Shown one piece after another: positions 1 through 8,435 of a stretch of 64,000 bases of DNA (positions within the stretch are counted from its first letter, which is position 1; every line of letters starts with the position of its first letter). The position numbers were made by a program, and so were the translations under genes. Below the pieces are notes generated by a model that worked only from the letters and a program-made list of their open reading frames with translations, was not told the origin of the DNA and made no database searches. Source of the stretch: Asaia sp. W19 (GTDB taxonomy: Bacteria; Pseudomonadota; Alphaproteobacteria; Acetobacterales; Acetobacteraceae); NCBI RefSeq assembly GCF_003994335.1, contig NZ_PNQZ01000066.1, positions 62,001-126,000 of the forward strand, written 5' to 3'.

Positions 1-1191
1 TCGACGAAGACGATCGATCTGCAAGGCAAGACGATCATGCCCGGGCTGATCAGCGATCACAGCCATGTCGGGCTGGTAGACGGGCTTACAACGGCCTCCC
101 GCAATTACACCCGTTCCACCATTCTCGCCGCTCTCGACCAGTATGTCCGGTACGGTGTGCTCACCGTGACCTCCCTTGGGCTGAACAAGTCCCCACTTTT
201 CGATCAACTGCGCCGCGAACAGCATCAGGGCGTGAACCCAGGGGCGGATCTGTTTGGAGTAGATCAAGGTATCGGTGCACCCGGCGGCATGCCGCCCGAG
301 GCGATGATCGACAATATGGGGCGCGATCAGATCTTCAGACCGAAAACGCCACAGGAAGCGCGCCAGGCTGTCGATCATATGGCCGATGAGGGTACGGATT
401 TCGTCAAGGTCTGGCTCGACGATCTGCGTCTGACCAATCCGGGCAAGGCGCCGCTTCCCTTGCTCGGCGCACCCGTCTGGCAGGCCGCGATTGCCGAGGC
501 ACATAAGCGGCATCTGCGTGTCGCGGTCCATATTCACGACCTCGACCTCGCCCGTCAGGCGCTCGCCCATGGCGCGGATATCTTGGCTCATGGCGTACGC
601 GACAAAGCTGTGGACGCCTCGCTGATCGCCCAGCTTGCGAGCCGCCATGCCTGGTATATCCCGACGCTCTCTCTGGATGAATCGAGCTATTATTTCGCCG
701 AGCATCCCGAGACGCTGGAGCAGCCCGTCGTGCGTGGCGCCATGTCATCTGCTCTGGCCGATCAGATCGGGCAGGAGACATGGCGCCGCACCATACTCGC
801 GAAACCGGCTACTGAAGCAGCACGCGCCGCCCTCGCCATGAACATGCACAATGTCCTCATCCTGTATCAGGGGGGTGCCCGTATCGGGTTTGGTACGGAT
901 TCTGGCGCGACGCCGTTGCGTCTGCCCGGCTTTGCCGAGCATCGCGAACTGGTATTGCTGGTTCATTCAGGACTGACTCCCTTACAGGCCATCAATCTGG
1001 CAACGCAGAAAGCCGCCGCGCTGCTCGGGCTGCGCGACAGAGGCGTCCTCGCACCCGGAAAACGCGCCGACTTTCTGGTTATTGACGGCAATCCGGACAA
1101 GACCATATCTGATATCGACCTGATCTCTCAGGTCTGGCAGCGCGGCAAGCCCGTTTCGACCGGGCTCGTCGGCAAAGGAAAGACGCTATGA
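1..1191 (+). CDS. Amidohydrolase family protein, 5'-truncated by the window edge
   Basis: The reading frame is already open at base 1 and reads STKTIDLQGKTIMPGLISDH, which is the conserved stretch just before the metal site of the amidohydrolase superfamily (PF01979, imidazolonepropionase-like). The gene therefore starts outside the window and the ATG at 37 is internal. Visible motifs are HSH (first metal-binding pair), HIHD in the barrel, AHGVRD, and GFGTDSG with the catalytic Asp near the C-terminus, followed by the usual closing segment GVLAPGKRADFLVIDGNP. The enzyme should be a metal-dependent hydrolase of a cyclic amide or similar substrate. The substrate cannot be read from the sequence. 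The stop codon overlaps the next start as ATGA, so the two genes are translationally coupled. Confidence 0.85.
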   Translation, partial: STKTIDLQGKTIMPGLISDHSHVGLVDGLTTASRNYTRSTILAALDQYVRYGVLTVTSLGLNKSPLFDQLRREQHQGVNPGADLFGVDQGIGAPGGMPPEAMIDNMGRDQIFRPKTPQEARQAVDHMADEGTDFVKVWLDDLRLTNPGKAPLPLLGAPVWQAAIAEAHKRHLRVAVHIHDLDLARQALAHGADILAHGVRDKAVDASLIAQLASRHAWYIPTLSLDESSYYFAEHPETLEQPVVRGAMSSALADQIGQETWRRTILAKPATEAARAALAMNMHNVLILYQGGARIGFGTDSGATPLRLPGFAEHRELVLLVHSGLTPLQAINLATQKAAALLGLRDRGVLAPGKRADFLVIDGNPDKTISDIDLISQVWQRGKPVSTGLVGKGKTL

Positions 1192-1520
1192 ACCGTACTC
1201 TCGGATTTCTGCTTGGTGTCACACTGCTTGCATCGCCTGTCGCCGCCTTCGCGCAGCACGCGCCGGGTGGACCCTCAGGTCATTATGCTGATGGAACCGG
1301 CAACAGCATGATCGACAGTCTCAATGCGGCCCAGCTCAATGACAATTACAGGGGCCCCTACTACACGCCTGGTCAGGCCCCCCCGCCTTTCCAGCCGGTG
1401 CAACTGGCCCCGCATGCGCCACCACCGCCACCACCTCCGCCGGCCCATCACATTCGTCATCATGCGCATCCTCAGGCACCAATGCCCGATAGCCCTCTGC
1501 CGCCGCCGTCCCCGCGATGA
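1188..1520 (+). CDS. Small secreted Pro/His-rich protein of unknown function
   Basis: This 110-residue protein begins with a clear signal peptide (MNRTLGFLLGVTLLASPVAAFA, cleavage expected after AFA). The mature part is low complexity: a proline-rich stretch with an unbroken run of eight prolines, followed by a histidine cluster (HHIRHHAHP) and a Pro/Ser tail. I do not recognise a domain. The histidine clusters could bind transition metals in the periplasm, but this is inference only. It overlaps the amidohydrolase stop by 4 bp (ATGA) and stops 14 bp before mobA, so it is probably part of one transcript with both. Several short reading frames on the other strand here are products of the repetitive GC-rich sequence. 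Confidence 0.7.
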   Translation: MNRTLGFLLGVTLLASPVAAFAQHAPGGPSGHYADGTGNSMIDSLNAAQLNDNYRGPYYTPGQAPPPFQPVQLAPHAPPPPPPPPAHHIRHHAHPQAPMPDSPLPPPSPR

Positions 1521-1534
1521 GGATCTGACCAGGC

Positions 1535-2128
1535 ATGATCCTTGCCGTGATCCTGGCAGGGGGGAGGGGAAGTCGGCTAGGCGGATGCGACAAGCCCCTC
1601 CTCCCCCTGGGGCATCATAGCCTGATCGAGGAGATCATCGACAGGGTCACGCCTCAGGTAAGGGGGCTGGCACTTGCCACCAGGCCGGACCAGATCGGGT
1701 CGTATGAGCGGTTCAATCTGCCCGTATTGCCCGATCGCTTTGAGGGATTGGGTCCGCTCTGCGGCGTGCTCTCGGCCCTCGAGTGGGGCGCTGAGCGGGG
1801 GGCGAGCGGAGTGGTGACGCTGCCTGGTGACACGCCCTTTATTCCGCGTGACTTTATCGAGCGGCTCGTGCCCGGACCCGCCTGTGCGGCAAGAGAGGAC
1901 CGGGTTCACCCTCTGCTCGCTCTCTGGCCTGTTTCATGCCTCGAGCGTTTCCATGATTATTTTGAGGCGGCGCGCCTATCCGGCATACGTCGCGCGCTCG
2001 CCATTCGCCCTTTCGCCGAAGCGATAGGCGTGCGTCCTGTAAGCTTCGACGAGGGCGACGACGACCCGTTCTATAACATCAACACAGCGGAGGATCTTGC
2101 TCGCCTCGCGTTGCGCAAGGTCAGTTAA
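1535..2128 (+). CDS. mobA: Molybdenum cofactor guanylyltransferase MobA
   Basis: 197 residues, the normal length for MobA. The N-terminus carries the nucleotidyltransferase signature LAGGRGSRLGGCDKPLLPLG, and TLPGDTPFIP is the conserved Asp-containing metal/GTP segment near residue 100. MobA attaches GMP to molybdopterin to make the bis-MGD cofactor needed by DMSO-reductase-family enzymes. That fits the neighbouring YdeP-type oxidoreductase, which belongs to that family. The gene is convergent with the molybdoenzyme operon on the other strand and their 3' ends overlap by 8 bp (2121-2128). Confidence 0.92.
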   Translation: MILAVILAGGRGSRLGGCDKPLLPLGHHSLIEEIIDRVTPQVRGLALATRPDQIGSYERFNLPVLPDRFEGLGPLCGVLSALEWGAERGASGVVTLPGDTPFIPRDFIERLVPGPACAAREDRVHPLLALWPVSCLERFHDYFEAARLSGIRRALAIRPFAEAIGVRPVSFDEGDDDPFYNINTAEDLARLALRKVS

Positions 2129-2624
2129 GCCTATCACGCCTCGAAGGGGCAGGTGCGGTCAGTCCGAATTCCCGAAGTGCCGGGACGAAGTTCTCGTTCT
2201 CATGTTTGGAGCGTGCAAGCTTGACCAGAGCGAAGCGCTGCAATTCGTGAAGCCCGCCCCATTGAGCGAGCGTCGGCGGCGCAATATTGTCGTGACGTGC
2301 CTGTTCCAGAACACAATCCGGCACGCATCGCGCGTCCTGCCACAGAGCCTCCTCATTCTTCGTCAGAAGCTTGAGCGGTTCGTCGCAGGCGGCCGCGATC
2401 AGGATTTTGAGGGCTTCGGCGTAGCGAGATCGTTGCTCTGCCGTGTCGAAAGGCGTGTCGAGCAAGGTCTTGCGCTGGGCAGGTGTGAACTGGCTCCATT
2501 GGCGCAGGGTCAGCTTGATGGCGCATAGATCAAGCCGCAGCCGAACGCGCATGGGAATGCACCGCAAGCTTCCCGCGAAATCCTGCTCGAAATCGAAGAA
2601 TGCGGCTTGGGGGTCGAAGGTCAT
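2121..2624 (-). CDS. Nitrate reductase associated-family protein (Nitr_red_assoc)
   Basis: A 167-residue cytosolic protein. The pattern FDFEQDF...LRCIPMRVRLRLDLCAIKLTLRQW followed by an F...R..L helix matches what I know of the nitrate reductase associated family (PF09655/TIGR02664). Members are usually found beside assimilatory nitrate reductase genes, and their biochemical role is not established. No nitrate reductase is present in the window. Instead it is the last gene of a ydeP-fdhD operon and its start overlaps the fdhD stop by 4 bp. That context suggests a role in maturation or regulation of a molybdoenzyme more generally. Family assignment is from pattern memory, without a database search. 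Confidence 0.7.
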   Translation of the reverse strand: MTFDPQAAFFDFEQDFAGSLRCIPMRVRLRLDLCAIKLTLRQWSQFTPAQRKTLLDTPFDTAEQRSRYAEALKILIAAACDEPLKLLTKNEEALWQDARCVPDCVLEQARHDNIAPPTLAQWGGLHELQRFALVKLARSKHENENFVPALREFGLTAPAPSRRDRLN

Positions 2625-3472
2625 ACGGCAGCCATTCTGACAGTCTCGGGTTTGATGAGGCGGTGGGCGCCGCAGAATACCGCAAGCCGGTCTGGCCGTG
2701 CGTTGCCAATGAGCGTCATATCAGCCTGACGGGCAATCTGGATGGCGCGATCGGTCGGCGAGGAGACAGCAACGAGCGTCGAGATTCCGATCGTCAGGGC
2801 CTTCTCAACCATCTCGTAGGAGCATCGGCTGGTCAGGAGGCAGAACCCCCGGCCCGCATCGCGAGGGGACTGGCTCAACGTGCCAATCAGCTTGTCGAGC
2901 GCGTTATGCCGGCCGACATCCTCGCGGACGTAGTGAATTTCGCCATCAGGAGAGGCCCAGGCCGCGGCATGGACCATGTGCACCTTCTGGTTGAGCACCT
3001 GCTGCTCTGGCAGAGCGGCCAGTGCCTTGCGAATGGCGGGGACCGGAATACTATAGGCGGGAAGGCTTGGCACGGCGGTCGCGATATCCTCAAGGGAGGT
3101 GACGCCGCACAGACCGCAGCTGCTGCCTCCTGTAAGCAGGCGTTGCCCTCTTCGGATCAACCGGCTGAAATCAGCGCCCGAGATACGGATATGCGCGGTA
3201 AGCTGATCCTCATGGCGTTCGATATGGCAGGAAACCAGATCGGCCGCGCAGGCAATGATCTTCTCGGTGAGTACGAAGCCGAGCACGAAATCATGCAGAT
3301 CGAGTGGCGTCACCATCATCACGGCATGGACATGAAAATCGTTGAAGATGAGCGTCAGCGGGATTTCCTCGGCAATGCCGAGTTCGATACGTTCCTGTTC
3401 GCCGTCGGGGCCGATGGCAATGGCGTGACGCAGAACATGGGCGGCTGCGAGGCTGTCCGGGCGTATCGTCAT
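2621..3472 (-). CDS. fdhD: Sulfurtransferase FdhD, formate dehydrogenase activation
   Basis: 283 residues, typical of FdhD. The diagnostic cysteine pair is present in GGSSCGLCGV near residues 115-120, and the family segments LGFVLTEKII, VHMVHAAA and VGRHNALDKLIG are recognisable, the last with the SRCSYEMV stretch after it. FdhD receives sulfur from a cysteine desulfurase and transfers it to the molybdenum cofactor of formate dehydrogenase-like enzymes, which is required for activity. It overlaps the upstream ydeP-type gene by 4 bp and the downstream Nitr_red_assoc gene by 4 bp, so all three are coupled. The target is most simply the adjacent oxidoreductase. Confidence 0.93.
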   Translation of the reverse strand: MTIRPDSLAAAHVLRHAIAIGPDGEQERIELGIAEEIPLTLIFNDFHVHAVMMVTPLDLHDFVLGFVLTEKIIACAADLVSCHIERHEDQLTAHIRISGADFSRLIRRGQRLLTGGSSCGLCGVTSLEDIATAVPSLPAYSIPVPAIRKALAALPEQQVLNQKVHMVHAAAWASPDGEIHYVREDVGRHNALDKLIGTLSQSPRDAGRGFCLLTSRCSYEMVEKALTIGISTLVAVSSPTDRAIQIARQADMTLIGNARPDRLAVFCGAHRLIKPETVRMAAV

Positions 3473-5748
3473 GGTCTTCCTGCCGGCACGATCACGCGCA
3501 CAGGGATTGATTTCGCAGCAGGCGTGCCGCTGATCTCGTCGAAATGGTTCAGCGGCAGGAGCGGATTCAACTCAGGATAATAGCCTGCGATGGCCCCTCT
3601 AGGCATGGGATAGGCGACTGCGACCAGGTCCTCTACGCAGCGCTTGATCCCGTCGGTCGAAAGCGTTTCGAGGCTGACCACCATCTCCTGCCGGATGCCG
3701 CGATCCTCCATGTCCTCATCGTTCATGAATACGACCATGCGGGTGTTGTAGATGCCGCGATACCGGTCATTCATACTGTAGATCGTGGTGTTGAACTGGT
3801 CATGTGAGCGTATGGTGGAGAGACGCAGCATCTCCGAATCCTCAACGCTGTCATCCACGGCAAGACCGGGGAAGAGCAGGAACTGCGCCTTGCCTGTTGC
3901 GGTTTTCCACTCGCGTCGGCGTGGCGGAATATCGAGATGGAAACCCTGCTTGTTGCGGATGCGCGCGTTGAAATCGGCGTAGATCTCGGGATAGACGGCC
4001 GCGATCTTGTCCCGGATCAAACCGTAATCCGTAGGATAAAGCGCCCAGGGGATGGGGCTTTCGGGCAGGGTTGCCTGCGCCATGCCGCAAACGATGGCGA
4101 CTTCGGAGAGCAGGTCCGGGCTCGCGGGTTCGAGCACACCACGCGAGGCAGTGACATTCGACATTGCATCCTCGATGGTCACGAATTGCTCGCCCGTTGC
4201 CTGACGGTCGATCTCCGAGCGCGCAATGACCGGCAGGATCAGGGCGTCGCGCCCATGGACGATATGCCCGCGATTGAGTTTCGTTGCGATCCCTACGGTC
4301 AGATCCAGCCCCCGCATGGCCGCATAGCCACGAGGTGTATCAGGGATGGCATGGACAAAATTGCCGCCCATGCCGATGAAGACCCGCGCCGTACCGGCCA
4401 GCATGGCCTCGACCGCGTCCACCGCATGGTGGCCATGAACGCGCGGGGGTTCGAAACCGAATACATCGCGCAGCCGGTCCAGATAGGCTTGGGTCGGCTT
4501 CTCGTCGATGCCTACCGTGCGGTCGCCCTGCACGTTCGAATGCCCGCGTATGGGTGCTATGCCTGCACCCTTCTTGCCAAAATTGCCGCGCAGCATCAGA
4601 AAAGCGGCAATTTGCTGGATCATCCGCGCACCCTGCTGATGCTGGGTGATGCCCATGCCGAAGCAGATGATGGTGGCGTGTGACTGGGCATAGATGGCGG
4701 CTGCCCGCGCGATCTGTGCCCGCTCGATGCCCGATACGTGCTCGATTTCGGCCCAGTCATGGCGCATCACCTCATCGCGCAGCGCAGCAAATCCCTCGGT
4801 GTGCGTTGCGATGAAATCGTGATCCAGCAGGGTTTCGCCCAGGGCCTCACGTTCGAACAGGCATTTCATCATGCCCTTGAAAAAGGCAAGATCGCCGCCA
4901 ATCCGGATATGGACGAACTCGGTGGCGATGGCGGTCGAGCCGCCCGTCGCCATCTGCACCGCGTCCTGAGGCTCGGTAAAGCGGATGAGAGAGCGCTCGG
5001 GCATCGGATTGACCACGACGATGGGCACGTTGCGCTTTCGGGCATGGGCCAGCAGCCCCATCATACGTGGTGAGTTGGTGCCCGTATTCTGCCCTACGAT
5101 GAAAATGGCTTCGGCGTGATCGAAATCATCCATCACCACCGTGCCCTTGCCGATGCCGATGGCACCGGGCAGGCCGCGGCTGGTCGGCTCGTGACACATA
5201 TTCGAGCAGTCAGGAAAATTATTCGTGCCATAGGCGCGCACGAAGACGGAATACAGGAAAGCTGCTTCGTTCGAGGTCCGCCCCGATGTGTAGAACTCGG
5301 CCTGATCGGGAGAGGCGAGTCCGCGCAGATGGGTGCCGATCAGCGTGAAGGCTTCCTGCCAGCTGCAAGGAACGTAATGATCCGTTTGCGCATCGTAGCG
5401 CATCGGCTCGGTCAGACGGCCCTGCTCCTCCAGCCAGTGATCGCTTTGTGCCGCAAGAGCCGTTACGCTGTGTTCGGCAAAGAACGCCCGGGTGACGCGC
5501 CGCTTGGTGGCCTCTACCGCGAGGCCCTTCACGCCATTTTCGCAAAATTCGATCTTTTTGTGATGCGTCGGGTCCGGGAAGGCACAACTCGGGCATTTGA
5601 AGCCGCCCGGCTGGTTCATGGCCAAAAGAGCACGGGAGCCCTTGGTCACTACGGATTGTTCGAGCAGTGCTTTTGCCGTGGCCTTGACCGCCCCCCAGCC
5701 CCCGGCGGGATGATGATAGGGCCGGTAGACGGTCTTGCGTTCGGACAT
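3469..5748 (-). CDS. FdhF/YdeP-family molybdopterin oxidoreductase
   Basis: I place the start at 5748 because GGAGA lies 8 bp upstream. This gives 759 residues, the length of E. coli YdeP. An in-frame upstream ATG at 5826 would add 26 residues without a ribosome site. Features seen: NQPGGFKCPSCAFPDP near residues 45-60 (CxxC), YTSGRTSNEAA, and DCSNMCHEPTS at about 180-190, the position where formate dehydrogenases carry Cys or Sec. The C-terminal third has the MopB dinucleotide-binding segments (NDRYRGIYNTR, VFMNDEDM). It has no signal peptide and should be cytoplasmic. Family members are formate-dehydrogenase-like, but substrate and electron acceptor are often unknown. Genes for Fe-S or cytochrome partners are absent, so the electron route is open. 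Confidence 0.88.
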   Translation of the reverse strand: MSERKTVYRPYHHPAGGWGAVKATAKALLEQSVVTKGSRALLAMNQPGGFKCPSCAFPDPTHHKKIEFCENGVKGLAVEATKRRVTRAFFAEHSVTALAAQSDHWLEEQGRLTEPMRYDAQTDHYVPCSWQEAFTLIGTHLRGLASPDQAEFYTSGRTSNEAAFLYSVFVRAYGTNNFPDCSNMCHEPTSRGLPGAIGIGKGTVVMDDFDHAEAIFIVGQNTGTNSPRMMGLLAHARKRNVPIVVVNPMPERSLIRFTEPQDAVQMATGGSTAIATEFVHIRIGGDLAFFKGMMKCLFEREALGETLLDHDFIATHTEGFAALRDEVMRHDWAEIEHVSGIERAQIARAAAIYAQSHATIICFGMGITQHQQGARMIQQIAAFLMLRGNFGKKGAGIAPIRGHSNVQGDRTVGIDEKPTQAYLDRLRDVFGFEPPRVHGHHAVDAVEAMLAGTARVFIGMGGNFVHAIPDTPRGYAAMRGLDLTVGIATKLNRGHIVHGRDALILPVIARSEIDRQATGEQFVTIEDAMSNVTASRGVLEPASPDLLSEVAIVCGMAQATLPESPIPWALYPTDYGLIRDKIAAVYPEIYADFNARIRNKQGFHLDIPPRRREWKTATGKAQFLLFPGLAVDDSVEDSEMLRLSTIRSHDQFNTTIYSMNDRYRGIYNTRMVVFMNDEDMEDRGIRQEMVVSLETLSTDGIKRCVEDLVAVAYPMPRGAIAGYYPELNPLLPLNHFDEISGTPAAKSIPVRVIVPAGRP

Positions 5749-5842
5749 GAGGCGGGTCTCCGGTGAAAGGGGCGGCTCTCCATCATAAACGCAGGAATCT
5801 TGCCAGCGATGAAACCGGCTCGTCATATCTGCGTGAAGCGTG

Positions 5843-8155
5843 TCAGAAGCTGCTCACAATCGAGAAGAAGGTGCCGCGCCTCTGGCCGTATTGGGCCTGT
5901 GTCACGCCTACCCCGCTCCCATCACGGATCTGGTAGCGATGGTCAAACAGGTTGACCACATCGGCTCGTAATTTCAGCGAACGGCCAAACGGGACTTTCG
6001 TGAAACTATGGGCGTAGCCGATATTGAAGATCGCGTAGGAAGGTTGCTTCTCGAGATTGGCAAAGCCACTGCGCAGCCCGTAGCCATAGAGGAAATCGAG
6101 ATAGGCCATGTCGTACTTGTTGCTGTAGGAAACACCGGCAGAAGAGGTAAATTCCCCCTGGTGATCGAGCTGGATGCCATGGCGACGAACATAGTCGAGT
6201 TCAGCGACCTCGAACTGATACTGAGCCGAGTTGATGTCCTTCGCCCAGGTCTTGACGAATGAAAAATTGCCATAGACCGACCAGCCGCCATGGCGCCACG
6301 AATTGCCGATTTCCGCGCCATAGACACGCCCTTTGCGATAGCTGAACGGCGCCAGAATGACAGCGCGACCGAACTGTCCCAGATCGCCCTGATCGCGCGC
6401 CCATTTGCCAAAGGCATCGAGCGTGATTTGGTAGTCACGCGTGACATGCTGGAGGATCCCGACATCGACGTAATGCGATTTTTCGACGCGCGTGGGCGTG
6501 TTCAGCATGGTTTCGGGCGCATTGGTCGTCCCCGCAAATTTGTGCAGCGTGGCGTCGGAAATATATTGCGGTGACGGTGGCGCAAAATAGCGCGAATAGC
6601 CGAAATGCACCGTCGTGGAGGGGCTGGCTTTCCAGACCATGTTCGCGCGTGGGCTCACCTGCCCCTCCCGATGGAAGGACGACGCAAAACGGTCATAGCG
6701 CAGCCCGTAATTGAAGGTCAGTTTGGAGGTGATGCGATACTCGTCCTGCACATAGGCGCCAGCTTCGACTGCCCAGTTCCCTCCATGATCGATGATGCGC
6801 CGGGGGATGGTCGAGCTCTGGGCACCTGTCTCATCCACCGGAAAGGCGAGGGTATCGGTATCGAGTTTTTCGGAGGTGTATTGCCCGAGAAGCCCGAAAC
6901 GCAGCACATGATGCGGGGCGATGTCGTATGAGTTATCGATCTGTACTCCGCCCGTCGTGAAGTCGTTTACTTCGCGCTGTGAAATGCCGGAGAACGCGAG
7001 ATCGCGGGTCGGATCGTTGCGGTACCCGATTCGTCCGTACCGGAAATAGGGAGAAACCTGCGTGTTGAGCTTTTCGCCGCTGCGCTGATACGAGAGTACG
7101 GCGTAGTAATTCTGCTCGGTCTGGCCGTCACGCAAGAGGCGGGACTGGATGCTCGGATCATCCGGCGCGATAGTGGATGAATGATACAGGATTGGCAGAG
7201 CCGTCGTGTTGGGGAGCTGAAAATCGGCATAGGAGGCGCTGGTCAGCAAGCTGATCCGGCTTTCATCGTCGATCTGATACGCGAGATAGCCGAACCCTTT
7301 TTCCTGCTGCGTGAAATCATGCACGGCCCGGAAGGAATTGGTGGGGTTTTCTATCCCGAGATCGTTACGGTTGTAGGAAGCCGTGACGAAATAATCCCAT
7401 CGCCCTTTGGACCCGCCGAGTTGAAGAGACGGGATGAACGTGTTGTAGCTGCCGCCATAGAGCGAGACCTGATTATTCCGGAGCGTATCGCCGGTCTTGG
7501 TTTTTACGTCGATCACGCCGGACGTACGAAACCCGAATTGGGCGGGCAGGGTGCCGGTGAGCAGATCGACAGACTGGATGATGCGACTGTCGAGCTCCTG
7601 TCCGAACCCGTTGAGTCCCTCAGGCAGGAGGACGCCATTGACGCGATAGGTCAGCCCGCCATGTTCGCCGCGCACATGGACCTCGCCGTAACTGTCCATG
7701 ACAACGCCGGGCAGGCGGAGCAGGATCTGGCTGAAGGCGGCATTCTCTCCCCCGGGTGTCACCTCGATCTGACGCTGGTCGATCCCGTAGGATACCGCAC
7801 CCAGCCCCGGCGCGATGCGCCCGCGCCTTTGATCCATATGGGCGGTCACATTGATCGTCTCGGCGATTGTCCCGGCCTGCTTGGGCGGCAGGCGCACAAG
7901 GCTGGGTGGCGGAGTGCCAGGTGTGCTGGATCCATTATGTGCGGGGGGCGTGACGGGCAGGGGGCCCGGTTTTGCTTCAGACATTCTGGCAGGATTCTCC
8001 GGTTGCCCGGCACACGCAGGATAGGCGCAGGATGGGGCCTTTTCCGGGGCGGATGCGGCATGCGCCGTACCGGCGAGCAGCAGAAAAGCGAAGGGAAGGG
8101 CAATGAGCGACGGGTTTCGACGGTCAGGGAGTGAATGAGAAGATACTTCACTCAA
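5843..8155 (-). CDS. TonB-dependent outer membrane receptor
   Basis: A plug and 22-strand barrel type receptor of roughly 770 residues. Visible are a signal peptide (LIALPFAFLLLAGTAHA), a plausible TonB box ETINVTA, the plug segment LLRLPGVVMDSYGEVHVRG, and a C-terminal barrel ending in phenylalanine (FFSIVSSF). The start is uncertain. I chose TTG at 8155 because ATG 8209 and TTG 8248 give an unusually long, polar leader before the signal peptide, and a palindromic operator-like sequence lies inside that extension. The ligand is unknown. It sits 94 bp upstream of the molybdoenzyme gene on the same strand, so co-transcription is possible. Iron or another metal chelate is the default guess for this family. 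Confidence 0.85.
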   Translation of the reverse strand: MSEVSSHSLPDRRNPSLIALPFAFLLLAGTAHAASAPEKAPSCAYPACAGQPENPARMSEAKPGPLPVTPPAHNGSSTPGTPPPSLVRLPPKQAGTIAETINVTAHMDQRRGRIAPGLGAVSYGIDQRQIEVTPGGENAAFSQILLRLPGVVMDSYGEVHVRGEHGGLTYRVNGVLLPEGLNGFGQELDSRIIQSVDLLTGTLPAQFGFRTSGVIDVKTKTGDTLRNNQVSLYGGSYNTFIPSLQLGGSKGRWDYFVTASYNRNDLGIENPTNSFRAVHDFTQQEKGFGYLAYQIDDESRISLLTSASYADFQLPNTTALPILYHSSTIAPDDPSIQSRLLRDGQTEQNYYAVLSYQRSGEKLNTQVSPYFRYGRIGYRNDPTRDLAFSGISQREVNDFTTGGVQIDNSYDIAPHHVLRFGLLGQYTSEKLDTDTLAFPVDETGAQSSTIPRRIIDHGGNWAVEAGAYVQDEYRITSKLTFNYGLRYDRFASSFHREGQVSPRANMVWKASPSTTVHFGYSRYFAPPSPQYISDATLHKFAGTTNAPETMLNTPTRVEKSHYVDVGILQHVTRDYQITLDAFGKWARDQGDLGQFGRAVILAPFSYRKGRVYGAEIGNSWRHGGWSVYGNFSFVKTWAKDINSAQYQFEVAELDYVRRHGIQLDHQGEFTSSAGVSYSNKYDMAYLDFLYGYGLRSGFANLEKQPSYAIFNIGYAHSFTKVPFGRSLKLRADVVNLFDHRYQIRDGSGVGVTQAQYGQRRGTFFSIVSSF

Positions 8156-8160
8156 ACCCG

Positions 8161-8187
8161 AATACTCATTATCATAGCAATTGCTAT
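8161..8187 (-). promoter_or_regulatory. Palindromic operator-like element before the TonB receptor gene
   Basis: Bases 8174-8187 form a perfect 14-bp palindrome (ATAGCAATTGCTAT), directly joined to ATGATAATGAGTATT read on the minus strand. The TGATAAT half resembles half of the 7-1-7 Fur box; the other half is a poor match. The element is AT-rich in a GC-rich neighbourhood and lies just upstream of the chosen start. Iron regulation by Fur or a related regulator is an inference from similarity. Confidence 0.4.
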
Positions 8188-8248
8188 ATATCTGACTGCA
8201 TGTCGGCATATTGGGGTCTGAACCTTCTGCGAAAGGGGTGTAAAACAA

Positions 8249-8435
8249 GGAGGAAAGGGCGCGAGCCCGGGCTTTGTAGGCAGGCGGACGGGCAGTAACC
8301 CGTCCCTTTCGTCAGCGCTGACAGCACCGTGAAGCTGGCTCGCCGACAGGTGATTTGACGGTCAGCGCTGGCTTATGCGTGCTCTCCTGGCTGCCAAGCG
8401 GTCGGTTGGCGTGGACTGACGCCGCATGAGAGGGC
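8249..8435. other. Intergenic region with a 50-bp-spaced repeat
   Basis: No gene recognised. The decamer GTCAGCGCTG occurs at 8311 and again at 8361; the first copy continues into a perfect 12-bp palindrome (8311-8322). A GACGGG...CCCGTC hairpin lies at about 8287-8304 without a T-tract. The region follows the mntH stop and precedes the TonB receptor, so it may hold the mntH terminator and the receptor promoter. Confidence 0.4.

Noticed and set aside
404..781. Long minus-strand frame inside the amidohydrolase gene
   Set aside because: Arg-rich shadow of a well supported plus-strand gene; no motif.
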